Assembly (NCBI GenBank): GCA_028622995.1
Contig: JAJQJQ010000006.1
Span: 4,836,001 to 4,900,000 of the forward strand
Reading direction: 5' to 3'
Source of the DNA: Panagrolaimus kolymaensis
Taxonomy: Eukaryota > Nematoda > Chromadorea > Rhabditida > Panagrolaimidae
Length of the DNA stretch: 64,000 nucleotides
Below are positions 39,140-50,502 of the stretch, piece after piece. The position numbers were made by a program, and so were the translations under genes. The notes beneath the pieces were generated by a model. It was given only the letters and a program-made list of their open reading frames with translations, searched no databases and had not been told where the DNA came from. Numbering within the stretch: the first letter of the stretch is position 1; every line of letters starts with the position of its first letter.

Positions 39140-39348
39140 ATCAGTACACTCAATGTAAAACGCGGAAAACCAACAATGTATCAATTTTGTTTTAAAAATT
39201 CAAAGAAATTTTTATTCAAGGGTACACAACCACAGACATAAAAAAGCTTCTAAAGATGCTAAATAAATGTTGTACAATATGTAATTGTTTTTAATCTCTG
39301 TTAATCGAACGAATACAATAATTTTGAGTATGCTATCGAGAAGAGACA

Positions 39349-40371
39349 TTAAATTCCTCGATAATCAAATTTATAAATTGATGAAGGTTGCTTTAGTGAA
39401 TCATTAAAAGCAGTTTTGAAAACATTTGTTATTTCTCGTTTAAACCGTACACGGATATCACCATTTTTGTCGAGGTTTTTCTAAAACAAAGATACTTTGC
39501 CAGGATGAATTCAAATTAATTAATTATAAAAACCATACTTTTATAAATTCGATGAACTTCGAGGCAATAAAAAGTTCATCAGCATAACCAATATGAAATG
39601 TGATTAATTTTATATTTCGTTGGATTCTTGAAAGATTCCAAACAGTATTGGTTTTAATAAAATTGCCAAAGAGTCTAAAAAAGTTATACGAGAATAAAGA
39701 AATGATTACAAGTAGTAACGTTGCAAACCTCATATTCCTCACAGTTTGAAACATCGAAACAATCTCATCGGCGCTCATTAAATCATTGTTTTTACCAACA
39801 ATTTTTACTTTAACAAAACAAATAGTTTCTAAATTGAGATTTGATAAAATTTGGCTTTCAGTTGAAGTTAATTTTTGAGAATACAAAAAAATATTTTTCA
39901 CACGTAAATCGATTTTAGACAAAACCTGAGAGAATACACAGTAGGCGTATCACACCAAACTTGAAAACTATTGGTAACAACAATATTTTTAATTTCAATA
40001 AAAGGAATATTTTTTGGAGAAGCATAAAATGATTCAAGATAATAAAAAGGCTGAGTTGCATTTTCTTTCAGTGATATTGAAAAATTGTGACATGGAACAA
40101 TCTTTCCTTGCATAAAAAAATATTTGCAAACTTTATAAAGTTTTAGCAAAATCCGATAATCTTGAGTCTTTGACATGTAGTAAATTATGTTTGATGGGAG
40201 TGCAAAGTTTTGAGATAAACAAATAGTCATGTGACGTGAATGTAATCGCTTGCGGTTATATTTATTTCTTAGCATTAAGTAATTGTTGATAAACCAACAT
40301 TTCATATTATCACAGACTAGCTGAACTGTAGGAAATAAGCTCCATTCTAATTTCAATAATATGCGACGTGT
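39349..40371 (-). CDS. F-box/FTH-like protein of a nematode-expanded family (tentative)
   Basis: Exons on the minus strand: 40371-39961 (the start is uncertain; a plausible ATG is at 40230), 39925-39729, 39674-39539 and 39480-39349. All are in frame and end ...FKFDYRGI-type (SSIYKFDYRGI). The start of the module, FALPSNIIYYMSK followed by YKVCKYFFMQG, looks like the (F/S)LPxxIIYYI ... CKYFF pattern I associate, from memory, with large F-box-like families in panagrolaimid nematodes; that match is not verified. The 35-nt intron at 39960-39926 is very short but is needed to keep frame. The exon at 40371 has a clean acceptor, in phase with the upstream HAT-repeat gene, so it may be a continuation of that gene rather than a separate start. 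Confidence 0.55.
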
Positions 40372-40379
40372 CTAAATAT

Positions 40380-41462
40380 TCATTTTTGTTTGCGCAACAA
40401 GTTAAAATTGCAACTTACAAATGTATTTGTAAAGCTCATCACATCATTAAACAGGCTTTGATTCTTAGTTCCAAATTCAATTGGATCAAGTCGCATTTTA
40501 TTTTCCTCCTTACCTTGTTGCTTTAATTCCTTCTGGTATTCTACCTTCGTTTGAATATCTTCAAGAAAGAGACGACAATATCGAAATAAAACAGTTAAAA
40601 GCCGTTGACTTTCATTTTCGCGCTTCAAAAAACTCAAATAAACCTTCCACAATTCAGGATTTGCTGGGTTTTTCCCAATCCAACATTCAAAGTTTTCAAT
40701 AATTAATTTCTTATCATTTATTTCTTCAAATGCTGTTAACCATTCTGCCGGCGTGGAAGTTGGTAATGAAACAATAGCGTGATTTTTTTTAAAAAGGGTC
40801 AAAGCTTTTTTATATTTTTGTAGGAGTTCCGTAGAAATGGGAGATGCTAAAAATGGTTTTAATAAAACTTCTTCTAACGACTCTTTGATCACTTACATGA
40901 TCTCTCACAGAAAAAAGTAAAAAAAATTTCAAGCTTATCATGAGGATAAATTAAAAATTGTTCAAGAGATTTAATAAGATAACATAATGAAACGTTTGGT
41001 ATTTTTCCAATACAATTAAAATTATTAATATCACGATAACTTAAAGTTCGGCCAAAAAATCCTTCCTAAAAAATAAATATTTATATTGGTAAACACTATT
41101 CTTGTGGCTTTATTTCAAAAGTAAATGCATTATATGATTCTTTATGATAAAAATGAGAGCTTGCTAAAAATTTAATTCTTTCAATTCGAACATCTTCCTT
41201 TCGTAATGAAAAGTCTTGAAAGGTTCGCGTATTTTCTTTCCTAAAAACATTCTTTTTTAGTATAAAAGCTAATTTATTACATTTTAATATTTTACCGCAT
41301 CCATAAAAGCCATAGCTCGGGAATGACTGTATATTTTTCAGCGAAATCATAAAAAAGTTTTCGAATTTGTGACAATTTTTGAGCAGCTTCAACTTCGATT
41401 ATCAATTTGTTTGCTTCAGCCTCATATTTGGGAGATAATGGAAAAGCTATCGCATTTGCCAT
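40380..41462 (-). CDS. HAT-repeat protein, SART3-like N-terminal type (model uncertain)
   Basis: Exon pieces: 41462-41296, 41240-41165 or on to 41096, 41065-40897, and 40846-40419 (or to a stop at 40380). HAT-like helices are visible: AQKLSQIRKLFYDFAEKY with VIPELWLLWMRKE, and NPANPELWKVYLSFLKREN followed by RLLTVLFRYCRLFLED. These resemble spliceosome-recycling or ribosome-biogenesis proteins (SART3, UTP6). The second exon has no good GT donor before its stop at 41096. A GC-AG intron (GCAAGC at 41164) would restore one frame into the next exon and give about 292 residues. The RRM and C-terminal parts expected of SART3 are missing before the F-box-like region begins. It may be a truncated or fused gene, or a recent pseudogene. 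Confidence 0.5.
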
Positions 41463-42043
41463 TTTAGAAAAATCAAGAAAATAATGGACTAAATTATGAA
41501 GCAAGAAATGAAACAAGAAAATTTTTTTACAATACCACTGCGATGTCAAGTTTATAAAAGAAGGGCATCCATTTCTCAACCATAAGTGCTTTGTTTTACA
41601 AAAAGCATATTAATATTAGGTCAGCCTTGTTGTGTCTTTCAAAAATTTCCGATTGCAGAAAAGAAGACAAAATCAAAATAAAAACAAAGAATATAAGAGT
41701 TAAATATTTTTATTAACTTTTAAAAAACACAAGAAAAAAATACTATTAAATTACAAAATACAGTAGTTTTTAAAAAGCAAATAAATAATTACAGAACAAA
41801 AGAAACAAAGAAAAATATTTTTTTAAAATAATAGCTTTATTTAAGAAATATAATAAACAAACACTTTAATGCGTGAAAATTTAATAATGAAACAAAGAAA
41901 TTCTATTTGGTGTGAGTGGACAATGATGAAAAGTGTTGAAGCTTCAATGTTTATTCAACTGACCGGTGTTTGGTTGCGGAAGAAGACTATAAAAGAAACC
42001 ATGAAAATATCTAACATTGAATAATTTAAAAATTAAAAAGAAG
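41463..42043. other. Intergenic between divergent genes
   Basis: About 580 bases holding the promoter of the plus-strand ShK gene, including the TATA box listed separately. Confidence 0.5.
41988..41995 (+). promoter_or_regulatory. TATA box upstream of ShK paralogue
   Basis: TATAAAAG, 49-56 bases before the start codon at 42044; the same box as upstream of the 38022 gene. Confidence 0.5.
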
Positions 42044-42734
42044 ATGAAATTATTAGGTTTGATTTTGATTTCTTCCTTTTTTATTGGAACTCAAGCTCAA
42101 TGTACTTCTGGAAGTGTTCCATTGGTTGGTTCAACTTGTTTTGATACCCAAATTTGCAATGGATGTGAAAACAATTTATGTTGCGGGCCATCGCCAACTG
42201 GGTCAACCACAACATCAGGTTGTTTACCAGCTTTGATTGATTCGGATGGCACAGCCATATGTCCAGCTCCTTTGACACTCAATGGCACAGTTTGTTGTAA
42301 TTCGACATTCTCTTCCACTACCTCATGTCGAGATCTTATTGGACCTAAAGGATTTTCTGATTGTCCCTCACGAGCATTTCTTTGTACTAACACCCTTTAT
42401 TATGATTTAATGACTAAACAATGTCCAAAAACTTGCAATCGATGCAATTCAACTTCATTCTCGTCAAACAATTCTTCATCGACTAATTCATCAACAAACA
42501 CTTCTTCGTCAAATTGTAAATTTTTCTTTGCATTTAGTCTTGCCATACTCATTTTTTTCCATTCTAGGTGTTGACTTACGTAACCCTACTACAGGTGTAA
42601 GTGATTGTTCATCATTATCATACCTTTGCAATGTTACCGCATATCGTACCCTTATGACTCAACAATGTCCAATGACTTGTGGACGTTGCAATTCCCGTTC
42701 ATCAAATGGGTCATCATCTTCTTCAAGTAAGTAA
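42044..42734 (+). CDS. Secreted double-ShK-domain protein, paralogue
   Basis: Exons 42044-42515 and 42568-42734, 212 residues ending in a Ser-rich tail (SSNGSSSSSSK). The ATG at 42044 opens the signal peptide MKLLGLILISSFFIGTQA; an apparently longer frame upstream starts from a non-ATG codon. Architecture follows the 38022 gene: Cys modules, ShK 1 (CRDLIGPKGFSDCPSRAFLC ... CPKTCNRC), an N/S/T linker, the intron at the first Cys of ShK 2, then CVDLRNPTTGVSDCSSLSYL and TLMTQQCPMTCGRC. The stop could instead be bypassed by a GTAAG donor at the last Ser codons leading to a short extra exon; either is possible. Confidence 0.85.
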
Positions 42735-43113
42735 TTTTGTAGGCCGTAATTGAGGCGATTTTTATTTTTGAAGGCGAAGAAGATTAATCTTTCAGTTAAC
42801 CAAATATTTGGATAATCACTCTTTGTTTCAAAATTTCTGACCTCCCCATATATACATTGTCATAATCAAATCCTGTTAAATGTTATCACACAACAGTTAA
42901 AACCAAAACATTTTATTCATTTTTTAAAGTAAAAATTTCGTTTCAACAATAATAAACAAAATAAAACAGTAATTATACAAAACACTTTTTTTCTTCAAAT
43001 GAAAACAGTCAAAACAACTAATAAAATAATATGAATGCTTCAAAATATAAATATGATGTTGAGAATTGATTCAGGAACCCTTGAGATGAAGACAAAAATG
43101 CGACGAAGAGAGG
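42735..43113. other. Intergenic between convergent genes
   Basis: About 380 bases of AT-rich 3' flanks. Nothing recognised. Confidence 0.45.
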
Positions 43114-45399
43114 TTATGATATGGTATCAAGATTCAAATACATCTTATGGAGAGATAACATCAATTCAATTTTGGATATAGTTCGCCTAAAACAATGAAA
43201 AGTTAGAGAAAATCTTGAAAAATAAATAGTAAACTCACTTATGATACTGTGTCAAAAACTTCTTAGCATCATCCAATTTTTCAAAGATAATATTGATATC
43301 ATTTTCTGTTGGTTGCCATACTTTCTGAAAATCATATTCAAAACATAACAATGTATCAGATGGAACAATAACAAACATAATAATAGAAAGTCAAAACAAC
43401 AGAAAAGAAGTAAATTTTGGAAAAGCAAAAATATAATTTCGCTCTTACAATTAAACGTTTGGGCTTTTTTTTGCCTCTTTTTTATTTATTTTTTTTCAAT
43501 ATTATTTTATCTTTTTTCTTTTAGTTATTTTCTTTTAATTTTTAACATAAAACAAAAGCTAACAAAATAAGAACAACTAATGCTTAATTCAAAACTTTTA
43601 ACTTTAATATATTCTTAAAGTTATTCATACCAACCTTAAGATCTCCGACAGAAGCAGCAAATAATCCAATTCTGTTCAAAGCGTTTTGTAAATTACGAAC
43701 ATTTGATACAACAACAACAAGACGAGCTTTTAATTTCTTTTCTTTAGCATCTGGAGGAGGAGCTTGCATAATAACTTGAGGCTGATCTGGCGGACCAATT
43801 AATGCTGTTGAAACTGTTCTAATTGCAGGAAGTTGAACCGGTTGAATTTGTTGATGTGGAATTGATGGTGTTGCAATAGGAAGTGAAGCAGTTGATGAGA
43901 TCGGAAGAGGCGGCGGTGGAACATTCATTGGTGGTAACATATTGTTGTTTGGGACCATAGCAGAATTTGGTTGATGTCCTGGCTTTACAGCTTGATTAAT
44001 AGATTCTAAAGCAATTTGAGCCAATTTCTCTAAAGATGATGAGTGATGTCCTCTTGAATGATGTCGACGACGATGATGGTGATGTTTTCTTCGATGGCGA
44101 GAATCACGATCAGCACTTCTTTCCCTTGAACGTACGGGAGATCTTTCACGTCTTCTTTTGGTTTCAGGTTCATCAGTTTTTTCTTTATCTTGAAATTTCT
44201 CCGCTTTCTTTCGCTGTATTTCTTCGCGTTTGCGTTTCTGTTCTTCAACTTTCTTCAAATATTCTTCATCCAAACCAATTGCTTCAGCACATTCACGAGC
44301 CGTTTTAGTATCGTCCACAGGTTTTTTCTATAAAAAAAATGAGTGAAAAGAGGTATAAAAAAATAAAACAAACCTTTTCTGGCGTTCTTTGGCGTCGATC
44401 TTTCCGATTATCATTTCTTCGAGGTAAAGGTGAACGAGATCTTGACCGAGAACTCGATGAACACGTTGAACAAGAACTTGAGCCAGAATAAGAGCGGGTT
44501 CGATTGGGTAAAGCTCCAGTTTCTAAAAAAATCAAATAAGAAATTGTAAAAAAATTAACGAACAAACCAGCTGTCTTTCTCACAAATGCTTCAACTCTAC
44601 GATTCCAATTTGCTGCTTGTAACTGTGACGGCAAAGTTGGAGGTGGAACATTGGGATTAAATGGTAAACCAAAGCTTCCAGATTGTATTGCCAAACCACC
44701 ACCCATACCCATAGCATTTGGATAACCGCCAACAGCGCCATTATTAAACATTCCCAATTGATCAGGAGTTGAAGGAAATGGAAATGATGCGGCATTACGA
44801 AATCCTGAAAATTTATTGTCAAAGAAGCAACTTAATTTTGGGACAAACCTGCACGTCCGCGATATGCTCCTCGGTTATTATATCTTCCACGATATCCTCC
44901 ACGTCCACGATAAGCTTCTGGCTTTGATACCATTTCTTCTTCGCTCTGTGATTTAGCAGTTTTCTGCTGAGGCAAAATATCATTAATGTTTGTTGGCTTC
45001 GAACTATCAGCACGTTCAGACGTAAATTTTGATTCACGACGTTCAGCAAGATCATCTAAATCATCATCATAATCCAGCGGCTCATTGTCTAATGATATTT
45101 CGTCAACACCACTTAGTTTTTCTTCACTTTGTGAAAAAGTTGTTGGTTCATATGCTTTTTCAGGACTTCCAGTAATTTGACCATCTTCGTTTGAAGTATT
45201 TGCGCTTGAAATATCGACATTCTTCTAAAACATATGTTTTTAAATATATTCTTTATTGAAGAAGAAAAAAACCAACCATTTCAGCCGGTTTATTTGATAT
45301 ATTTTCATCATCTAATAAAGCATCATCAAGAAGTTCGTCATCTAATAACGAACTGTCATCGAACAGATCATCATCGTTTAATAACGCATCATCAGCCAT
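43114..45399 (-). CDS. RS/RGG-rich putative RNA-binding protein with RRM-like C-terminus
   Basis: Seven exons: 45399-45277, 45224-44849, 44804-44568, 44522-44374, 44327-43635, 43324-43239 and 43186-43114; 578 residues. Domains in order: a repetitive Asp/Leu-rich N-terminus (DDALLNDDDLFDDSSLLDDE); an acidic Ser-rich stretch; an RGG box (YRGRGGYRGRYNNRGAYRGR); a Gly/Asn/Pro linker; an SR-rich segment (SSSRSRSRSPLPRRNDNRKDRR); a basic bipartite-NLS/coiled segment (EEQKRKREEIQRKKAEKF); an Arg/His-rich RS stretch; a Pro-rich region; and a final RRM-like beta unit (ARLVVVVSNVRNLQNALNRIGLFAASVGDLK...IIFEKLDDAKKFL). This architecture fits a nuclear mRNA-processing factor and is similar in style to vertebrate RBM33, which I cannot confirm. 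No signal peptide. Confidence 0.75.
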
Positions 45400-46009
45400 T
45401 ATGCTTGTGTAAGATAATCCTATACAAAAAAGCAGAAATTAGCAGAAATTATTTTGAATAAAAAAATAATTGCTTTCAACGATGAAAAAAAAAAGTTTCT
45501 GCAACAAAAAAACCTTCATTTGCGGCGAGAAGCAAGCTTATTTCGTTATAAGACTCAATAATGGAGAAAAAGCAAATTTTTTTTCATTTTTTTTACAGCA
45601 ATCCAAGAACATGGTAATAATAGCAACCAACAATCAAATCAGACTAAAGCTATATCATTTTTTAAAAATGTTTTATTAACTTTTGAACAAATGCCATTTA
45701 GTTTGCTTTTATTTCTAATGCCAGCTTTTTACAACATGATTTTACTTTTCATTAACATTGATTGCCTTTTTTATGTTTCAAATTTAGAATCTCAAAGAAC
45801 CTACAATGTATTCAGAGTTAAAAGAAAGCTTTTATTAAAACAAATTTTATAAAACATTTCTTACACAAAAAATAAATATTAGTTTAACAAATTATTTTTG
45901 AATGAAAGCTTTATCACGTTTTATTGAATTTTTCATTTTAGTTGGCATTGATGACTTTCCTAAAATTAACCCTTTATTATTAATTTTTATTTCCACCTCT
46001 CTCGCCAAC
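45400..46009. other. Intergenic, upstream of the RS-rich gene and 3' of ODC
   Basis: 610 bases. A minus-strand frame (45892-46128) lies mostly in the ODC 3' flank and is not part of the conserved protein. Confidence 0.5.
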
Positions 46010-47416
46010 TTACAAAGCTCTTTCATCAACGAAATAATAAAGTTTAGGTTTTTCAAACCCATTAAAGTTTGTAGCACTAACACACGTGTAAGCTCCCATA
46101 TTTGGATAATAAAGCCATTCGCCAACATTCATTTGACGCATGCTCGTTTGTTCTTCAACTTGATCAAGGCCATCGCAAGTTGGACCCCAAATTGTGCATG
46201 GAAAATGTGGAACTATTTCCCCATCATCAGGATGAAGTGGACCACCAACGGGAGAATAATGATCAAAGATTTTACAATTGAATGAACCATAAACGCCATC
46301 ATTCATGTAATACATGAAACCAGTATCATTTGCATCGTCACCTACAAAATAATATTTAGAGTCGAGAAAAGTTGCTTTTTGTGATTTTACCATTGTTAGT
46401 GATTCGATTGGCAGGGACTTTGACGCTTGAAATAATATTGGCTGTGACTGAAATAGGAGCTGAAGCAAAAAAGCGTCCAGGTTCTGCAATAATTTCATAG
46501 CCACCCGAGATAGGGAAATATTCGGCCAATGCAGGGTTGATGACAGCAGCTATCTGCAACCATTAATTTACAAATCAAATTTTAAAAGTTATAAACACAA
46601 ACTTTTTGAAGGTTGGTTTCATGTGTATCAACTCCAGGATATCCTCCACCAATATCAAGAAAATTCATAGGATGTCCAAGTTGTAAGCCAAGATCAAAAA
46701 GATCTCGAGCATATTTGATTGCAACTTTAAATGTTTCTGGTTCATTACAGCCACTACCAACATGGAATGAAACTCCAATTACGGTAACTTCAAGTTCAGC
46801 AGCTTTATGAAGCAATCGAGGTGCATCTGTTTCAGGATCACAACCAAATTTGATTCCCAATTGGCATTGAGCAGAAGGATCGCTAACTGCGATTCGAAGA
46901 ATCATTCTGGAACAGAGAATTTATGCTACTTATTTGCTTACAAAATAAAGCTTACTTTGGACATGGATGAAGGGTTTTGACTTTTTTCAATTCTTCTTCA
47001 TTATCAAAAGTCATTCGATTAACTCCCATTTTTTCTGCATGAGCAATAAATCCTCGAGTTTTACATGGATTTGCATAAACAATATTTTCAGGTTTTGTTA
47101 ATTGCAATTGTGCCAAAACTTTATTAATTTCTCCTTTCGATGCACAATCAAATCCAGCTCCTAAATCAGCTAATGTTCGCAAAAGTACAGGATCATCATT
47201 ACATTTTACAGCGTAAAATGGTTTAACTCTTGGTAATTCTCTCTTCCATTGCTGATATTTTGCGACTAAAGTTGTTAAATTTAAAACCGAAAATGGTTCA
47301 TCGTTGCTTTTTACATCTTTGAATGCAGCAATGGTTTTTGCAAAAACTTTGTTGTCGACGGGTTCTTTAAAGACGGCAACTTTTGAATCGCCGATTATTT
47401 CAAAATATGCTGCCAT
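46010..47416 (-). CDS. odc-1: Ornithine decarboxylase
   Basis: Makes putrescine, the first step of polyamine synthesis; PLP-dependent, cytosolic. Exons 47416-46956, 46906-46603, 46553-46391 and 46341-46010; 419 residues, the normal ODC size. PLP lysine in FYAVKCNDDP (Lys about 71); FDCASKGEI; IVYANPCKTRGFI; GVSFHVGSGCNEPETF; FLDIGGGYPG; the glycine/phosphate region EPGRFFA; YYMNDGVYGSFN; and the active-site cysteine in WGPTCDGLD. With this Cys and both substrate Asp residues present, it is a true decarboxylase and not an antizyme-inhibitor-like pseudoenzyme. ODC turnover is normally set by antizyme, but no PEST-like tail is obvious. A GC-rich hairpin lies about 75-100 bases upstream of the ATG. 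Confidence 0.97.
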
Positions 47417-49020
47417 TCTTTTTCACCAAGGTGGTTCAGGTCGATTATCAGTGATGAATAATGGAATCAAATAAATTTCGGTGTTTAGTGATAGCGCGTC
47501 GCCGTCCGACGCTATTCCAGTATCAATGATTTTGTTAGGTTTAACTTTTAAACTGTCCTTGGATTTAAATTAAAACCCGAAAAAGCAAGTCGACAGTTGG
47601 CTTGCTCGGGACGTATACGGAAAAAAAAAATGAGAGAGGTTCTGAAAAGTTGAAAAGTTAAAAATTATTGTGAAATATCAATGTTTTAAAAGAAATGACA
47701 CATAAGCGGAAATGAGCGGTGTTGAACGAGCGTTTGGACTCAAAGTAGCAAAACAACCTAAAATAAAGCTGATGCAGACTTTTATTCAAAAAATTATCAA
47801 GATTTTTTTATCACCATAATAATTAAGGCGGAGTTTTACTTTAATGTAAAAAGAAAGCCTAAAACTAAACATTTTCTTTTTTTTTTGTGATCTTTTATCG
47901 TTCTTCGACGACGACGACAGAAAATATGTCTGTCATTGAAAAAGTGCTGCCATGTTTATATGCATGCAAAAATGTGTGATACAAAGTTCATCCATACAAA
48001 GCATCTTTAAATTAATTGAAAGATTCAAACTTAACGACGACATCCCCATACTCAATTTGGCCCAAACATTATCTCTTTTGCTTCTTTGAAGGAAATTTTT
48101 ATCTTGATTTTTTTGAGAACGTATGCACTGTTCGATAAATGACCGACTCAAAACTGACCAAAAGTGGTCTTTTCTACGTCTTTGACCATTGATTTTTATT
48201 TGGTGTCTGTTATGATAATAAAAAATGCAGCAATATATATTTTTGCGTTTAACGAGAAATTAATTTAAAAAATTTATAAACAAAAAAGAAAGCATTAATG
48301 CCACATTTGCTTAACAATATAACCATGAGATTTTTTTACAATGCATCATTTTAAACATTTTAATTACCTATTCACATGTTTACTTTTGCATTGCTTACTT
48401 TAAATGAGACAAGTGTTATTACACCAATAATTTTACAAACATTAAAACTAATATTTTAAAAAATTGAATCAATTGGGTTATTGGTAAAGCTATCCTCTTT
48501 TGAAAGCTCATGGGATTAAAAAAAACGCCTGAAAGAAAATGTGTTTATATTTTTTTGGAATAAGGAGAAAAATTTTTTAATATCAAAAGCGGCTGGCTGC
48601 AATATCCTTCCTAGTAATTTTGATTGTTACGACGTGGATGGAAATCTTTCATGGGAAAGTTTATAAAAAAATGAAAAAATTGGCATAAAAAAAACGAATG
48701 AATGGCCAATGAATGAAAATTGCTTTGCATTACATAAAAATGAAGCGGTGATGAGTGGCGGTTGATATTCAATTACCCAAAGATACTAAAGAATCAAAAA
48801 ACTATAGGAACCAAAGGATCCAAATATACACAAATCGTTCAGGGTTAATGCATATTCTATGGAAAATGTTAAGGAAATTTCTTGAGCGACTTATAGGGCA
48901 TTTATTTTGTAGAAAGTAAAACAAAGTGAAACATTGATTAGTGGTGATTGATTTTGAGCTATTAAAAATATTAAAAGATTCTAAAAATGTCAAAATATTG
49001 TATAAAATAGCTTTCATGGC
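47417..49020. other. Intergenic, ODC upstream region
   Basis: 1.6 kb, AT-rich. It includes a hairpin at 47491-47515. A 72-codon minus-strand open frame near 48 kb has no supporting features. Confidence 0.5.
47491..47515. repeat. GC-rich imperfect hairpin upstream of ODC
   Basis: ATAGCGcGTCG pairs with CGACGCTAT around a CCGTC loop, in AT-rich DNA 75-100 bases 5' of the ODC start codon. It could lie in the transcript leader. Confidence 0.55.
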
Positions 49021-49035
49021 CAGCCGAGACTGCTA

Positions 49036-49199
49036 CCCAACTCGTGGAATCCCAACTCGTGGAATCCCAACTCATGGAAAGTACCCAACTCGTGGAAAAA
49101 AGTGCCCAACTCGTGGAATTTTTCAACGTTTTTAAACCCAACTCGTGGAAAAAAAAAAGTGCCCAACTCGTGGAAAAAAAGACCCAACTCGTGGAAAAA
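49036..49199 (+). repeat. CCCAACTCGTGG minisatellite, left arm
   Basis: Eight units (one with CTCATGG), spaced by AAT, GTA, GTG, AAA and poly-A. The order of spacers matches the right arm read in reverse, except that one GTG unit is missing. Confidence 0.9.
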
Positions 49200-49605
49200 T
49201 GATCTATTGACTTTTTCAGTAGATTGCAGTCAATGATCTATTGACTTTTTCAGTAGATTTTGTTGGAAATTAAAACTCAAACAATTACTCTCCAATATTT
49301 CAAAGCTTTTTTAAACAATTATTAATATACCATAGTTTTGACGATCCATAGGCTTTCCCTATTAATCGCTGTTAATCATCCATTGTCGAGAATTTGAATT
49401 GCTTGAGGTAAGGGATCCATTCATTGCTCGTCGAAGTCGACGGGTCAGTGAAAATCAACCAGATGAATGAGCTTATTGGGATTCATAAATTTTATCAAGA
49501 TTTTGTTGATCCTCTTTATCAATATTTCTTCCAGGAAAGAAGAATGCCATCATTTTAGAAAAAAATCAATATGTAATTTGTACAAGCAATGGATAAATAT
49601 TAACT

Positions 49606-49827
49606 TCAAAATCTTCCTTTACTCAAATTCCTCCAACTGGAGCTAATTCTCGACAATAAAGCTGGAGTTTTATCTGATCCACCGCCTTGTGGGTTAAGAA
49701 GTCTTGCTAATGCTTCACGATATTTGCTATCAGGAATGAAATTTGGTTCCAACTTCGATGAAATGGTCCCCAGAGATATCGATTCGAGCCGTTTGAGTGT
49801 AAAGGAAATTGCGTATTTGCATTTCAT
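49606..49827 (-). pseudogene. Coding-like remnant inside the foldback element
   Basis: A 73-codon open frame containing [20 protein letters not shown] and a Ser/Arg-rich end. It has balanced composition, unlike the spurious frames elsewhere. No family recognised and no intact gene around it. Confidence 0.35.
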
Positions 49828-50313
49828 TAATTGAAATTTGGGGGAAAACTCACTTTGTTATGCTAAAAATTATTGTTGCAGTTTTCTCGAAAAGTTTGAA
49901 AGTAAAATTATCAAAGTATCTAAGAGATTTTACGAATATAGCTATGGATTTCAATATCATTATCTCATTAAGGTTCTGTTTGGCTTGTCCTTATTATTGC
50001 TCACTTGTTATTTTACTCCTAGCATTGGTTGATCAACAAAAGAATGGGCAATATTCAGATTTCATTAAAGATTTTCAAATTCTTAATAGAAATGGAAGGC
50101 TAATAATTAAAAAATATCAGTCATTAATCCGATCTGGTATTCACAACTTTCAGCCATTTTTTAGTAAAGAAATTGGTTATAAACGACTGAGGTCTGAAGT
50201 TGTGCAAATGAATTCTGGAAACTGATTAATTAATTATCAAGAATTGGCATAAATCGCGATATTTTCAGAATCTTCTAATATTGTGGTTAATATTAAATCA
50301 ATTTAAAAGATTC

Positions 50314-50502
50314 TCAAAACTTAGCAGCATAACCTTTTGAATAAGCGACCAACTGAGAGATAAAAGGTGAAACACGAGTGAGCTGATTCACTGCCACTGC
50401 TTGCCTTATATTTGGATCAAAAGGTTTTATGAATGATAAATTTACTAAGTAATTTACCTCAACAGTAGTTAAAAATTTTGATGAAAAAGATATACCTATT
50501 CG
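50314..50502 (-). pseudogene. Second coding-like remnant inside the foldback element
   Basis: A 62-codon open stretch without a starting ATG, containing FDPNIRQAVAVNQLTRVSPF and ending in TGA. Amino-acid composition is coding-like. It lies on the same strand as the 49606-49827 remnant and is separated from it by non-coding or decayed DNA. Presumably a decayed gene carried by the element. Confidence 0.35.

Noticed and set aside
49036..49199. Regular short repeats that could suggest a CRISPR array
   Set aside because: Eukaryotic context, units of about 14 bp with poly-A spacers, and a mirrored copy 2 kb away; this is the arm of a foldback element.
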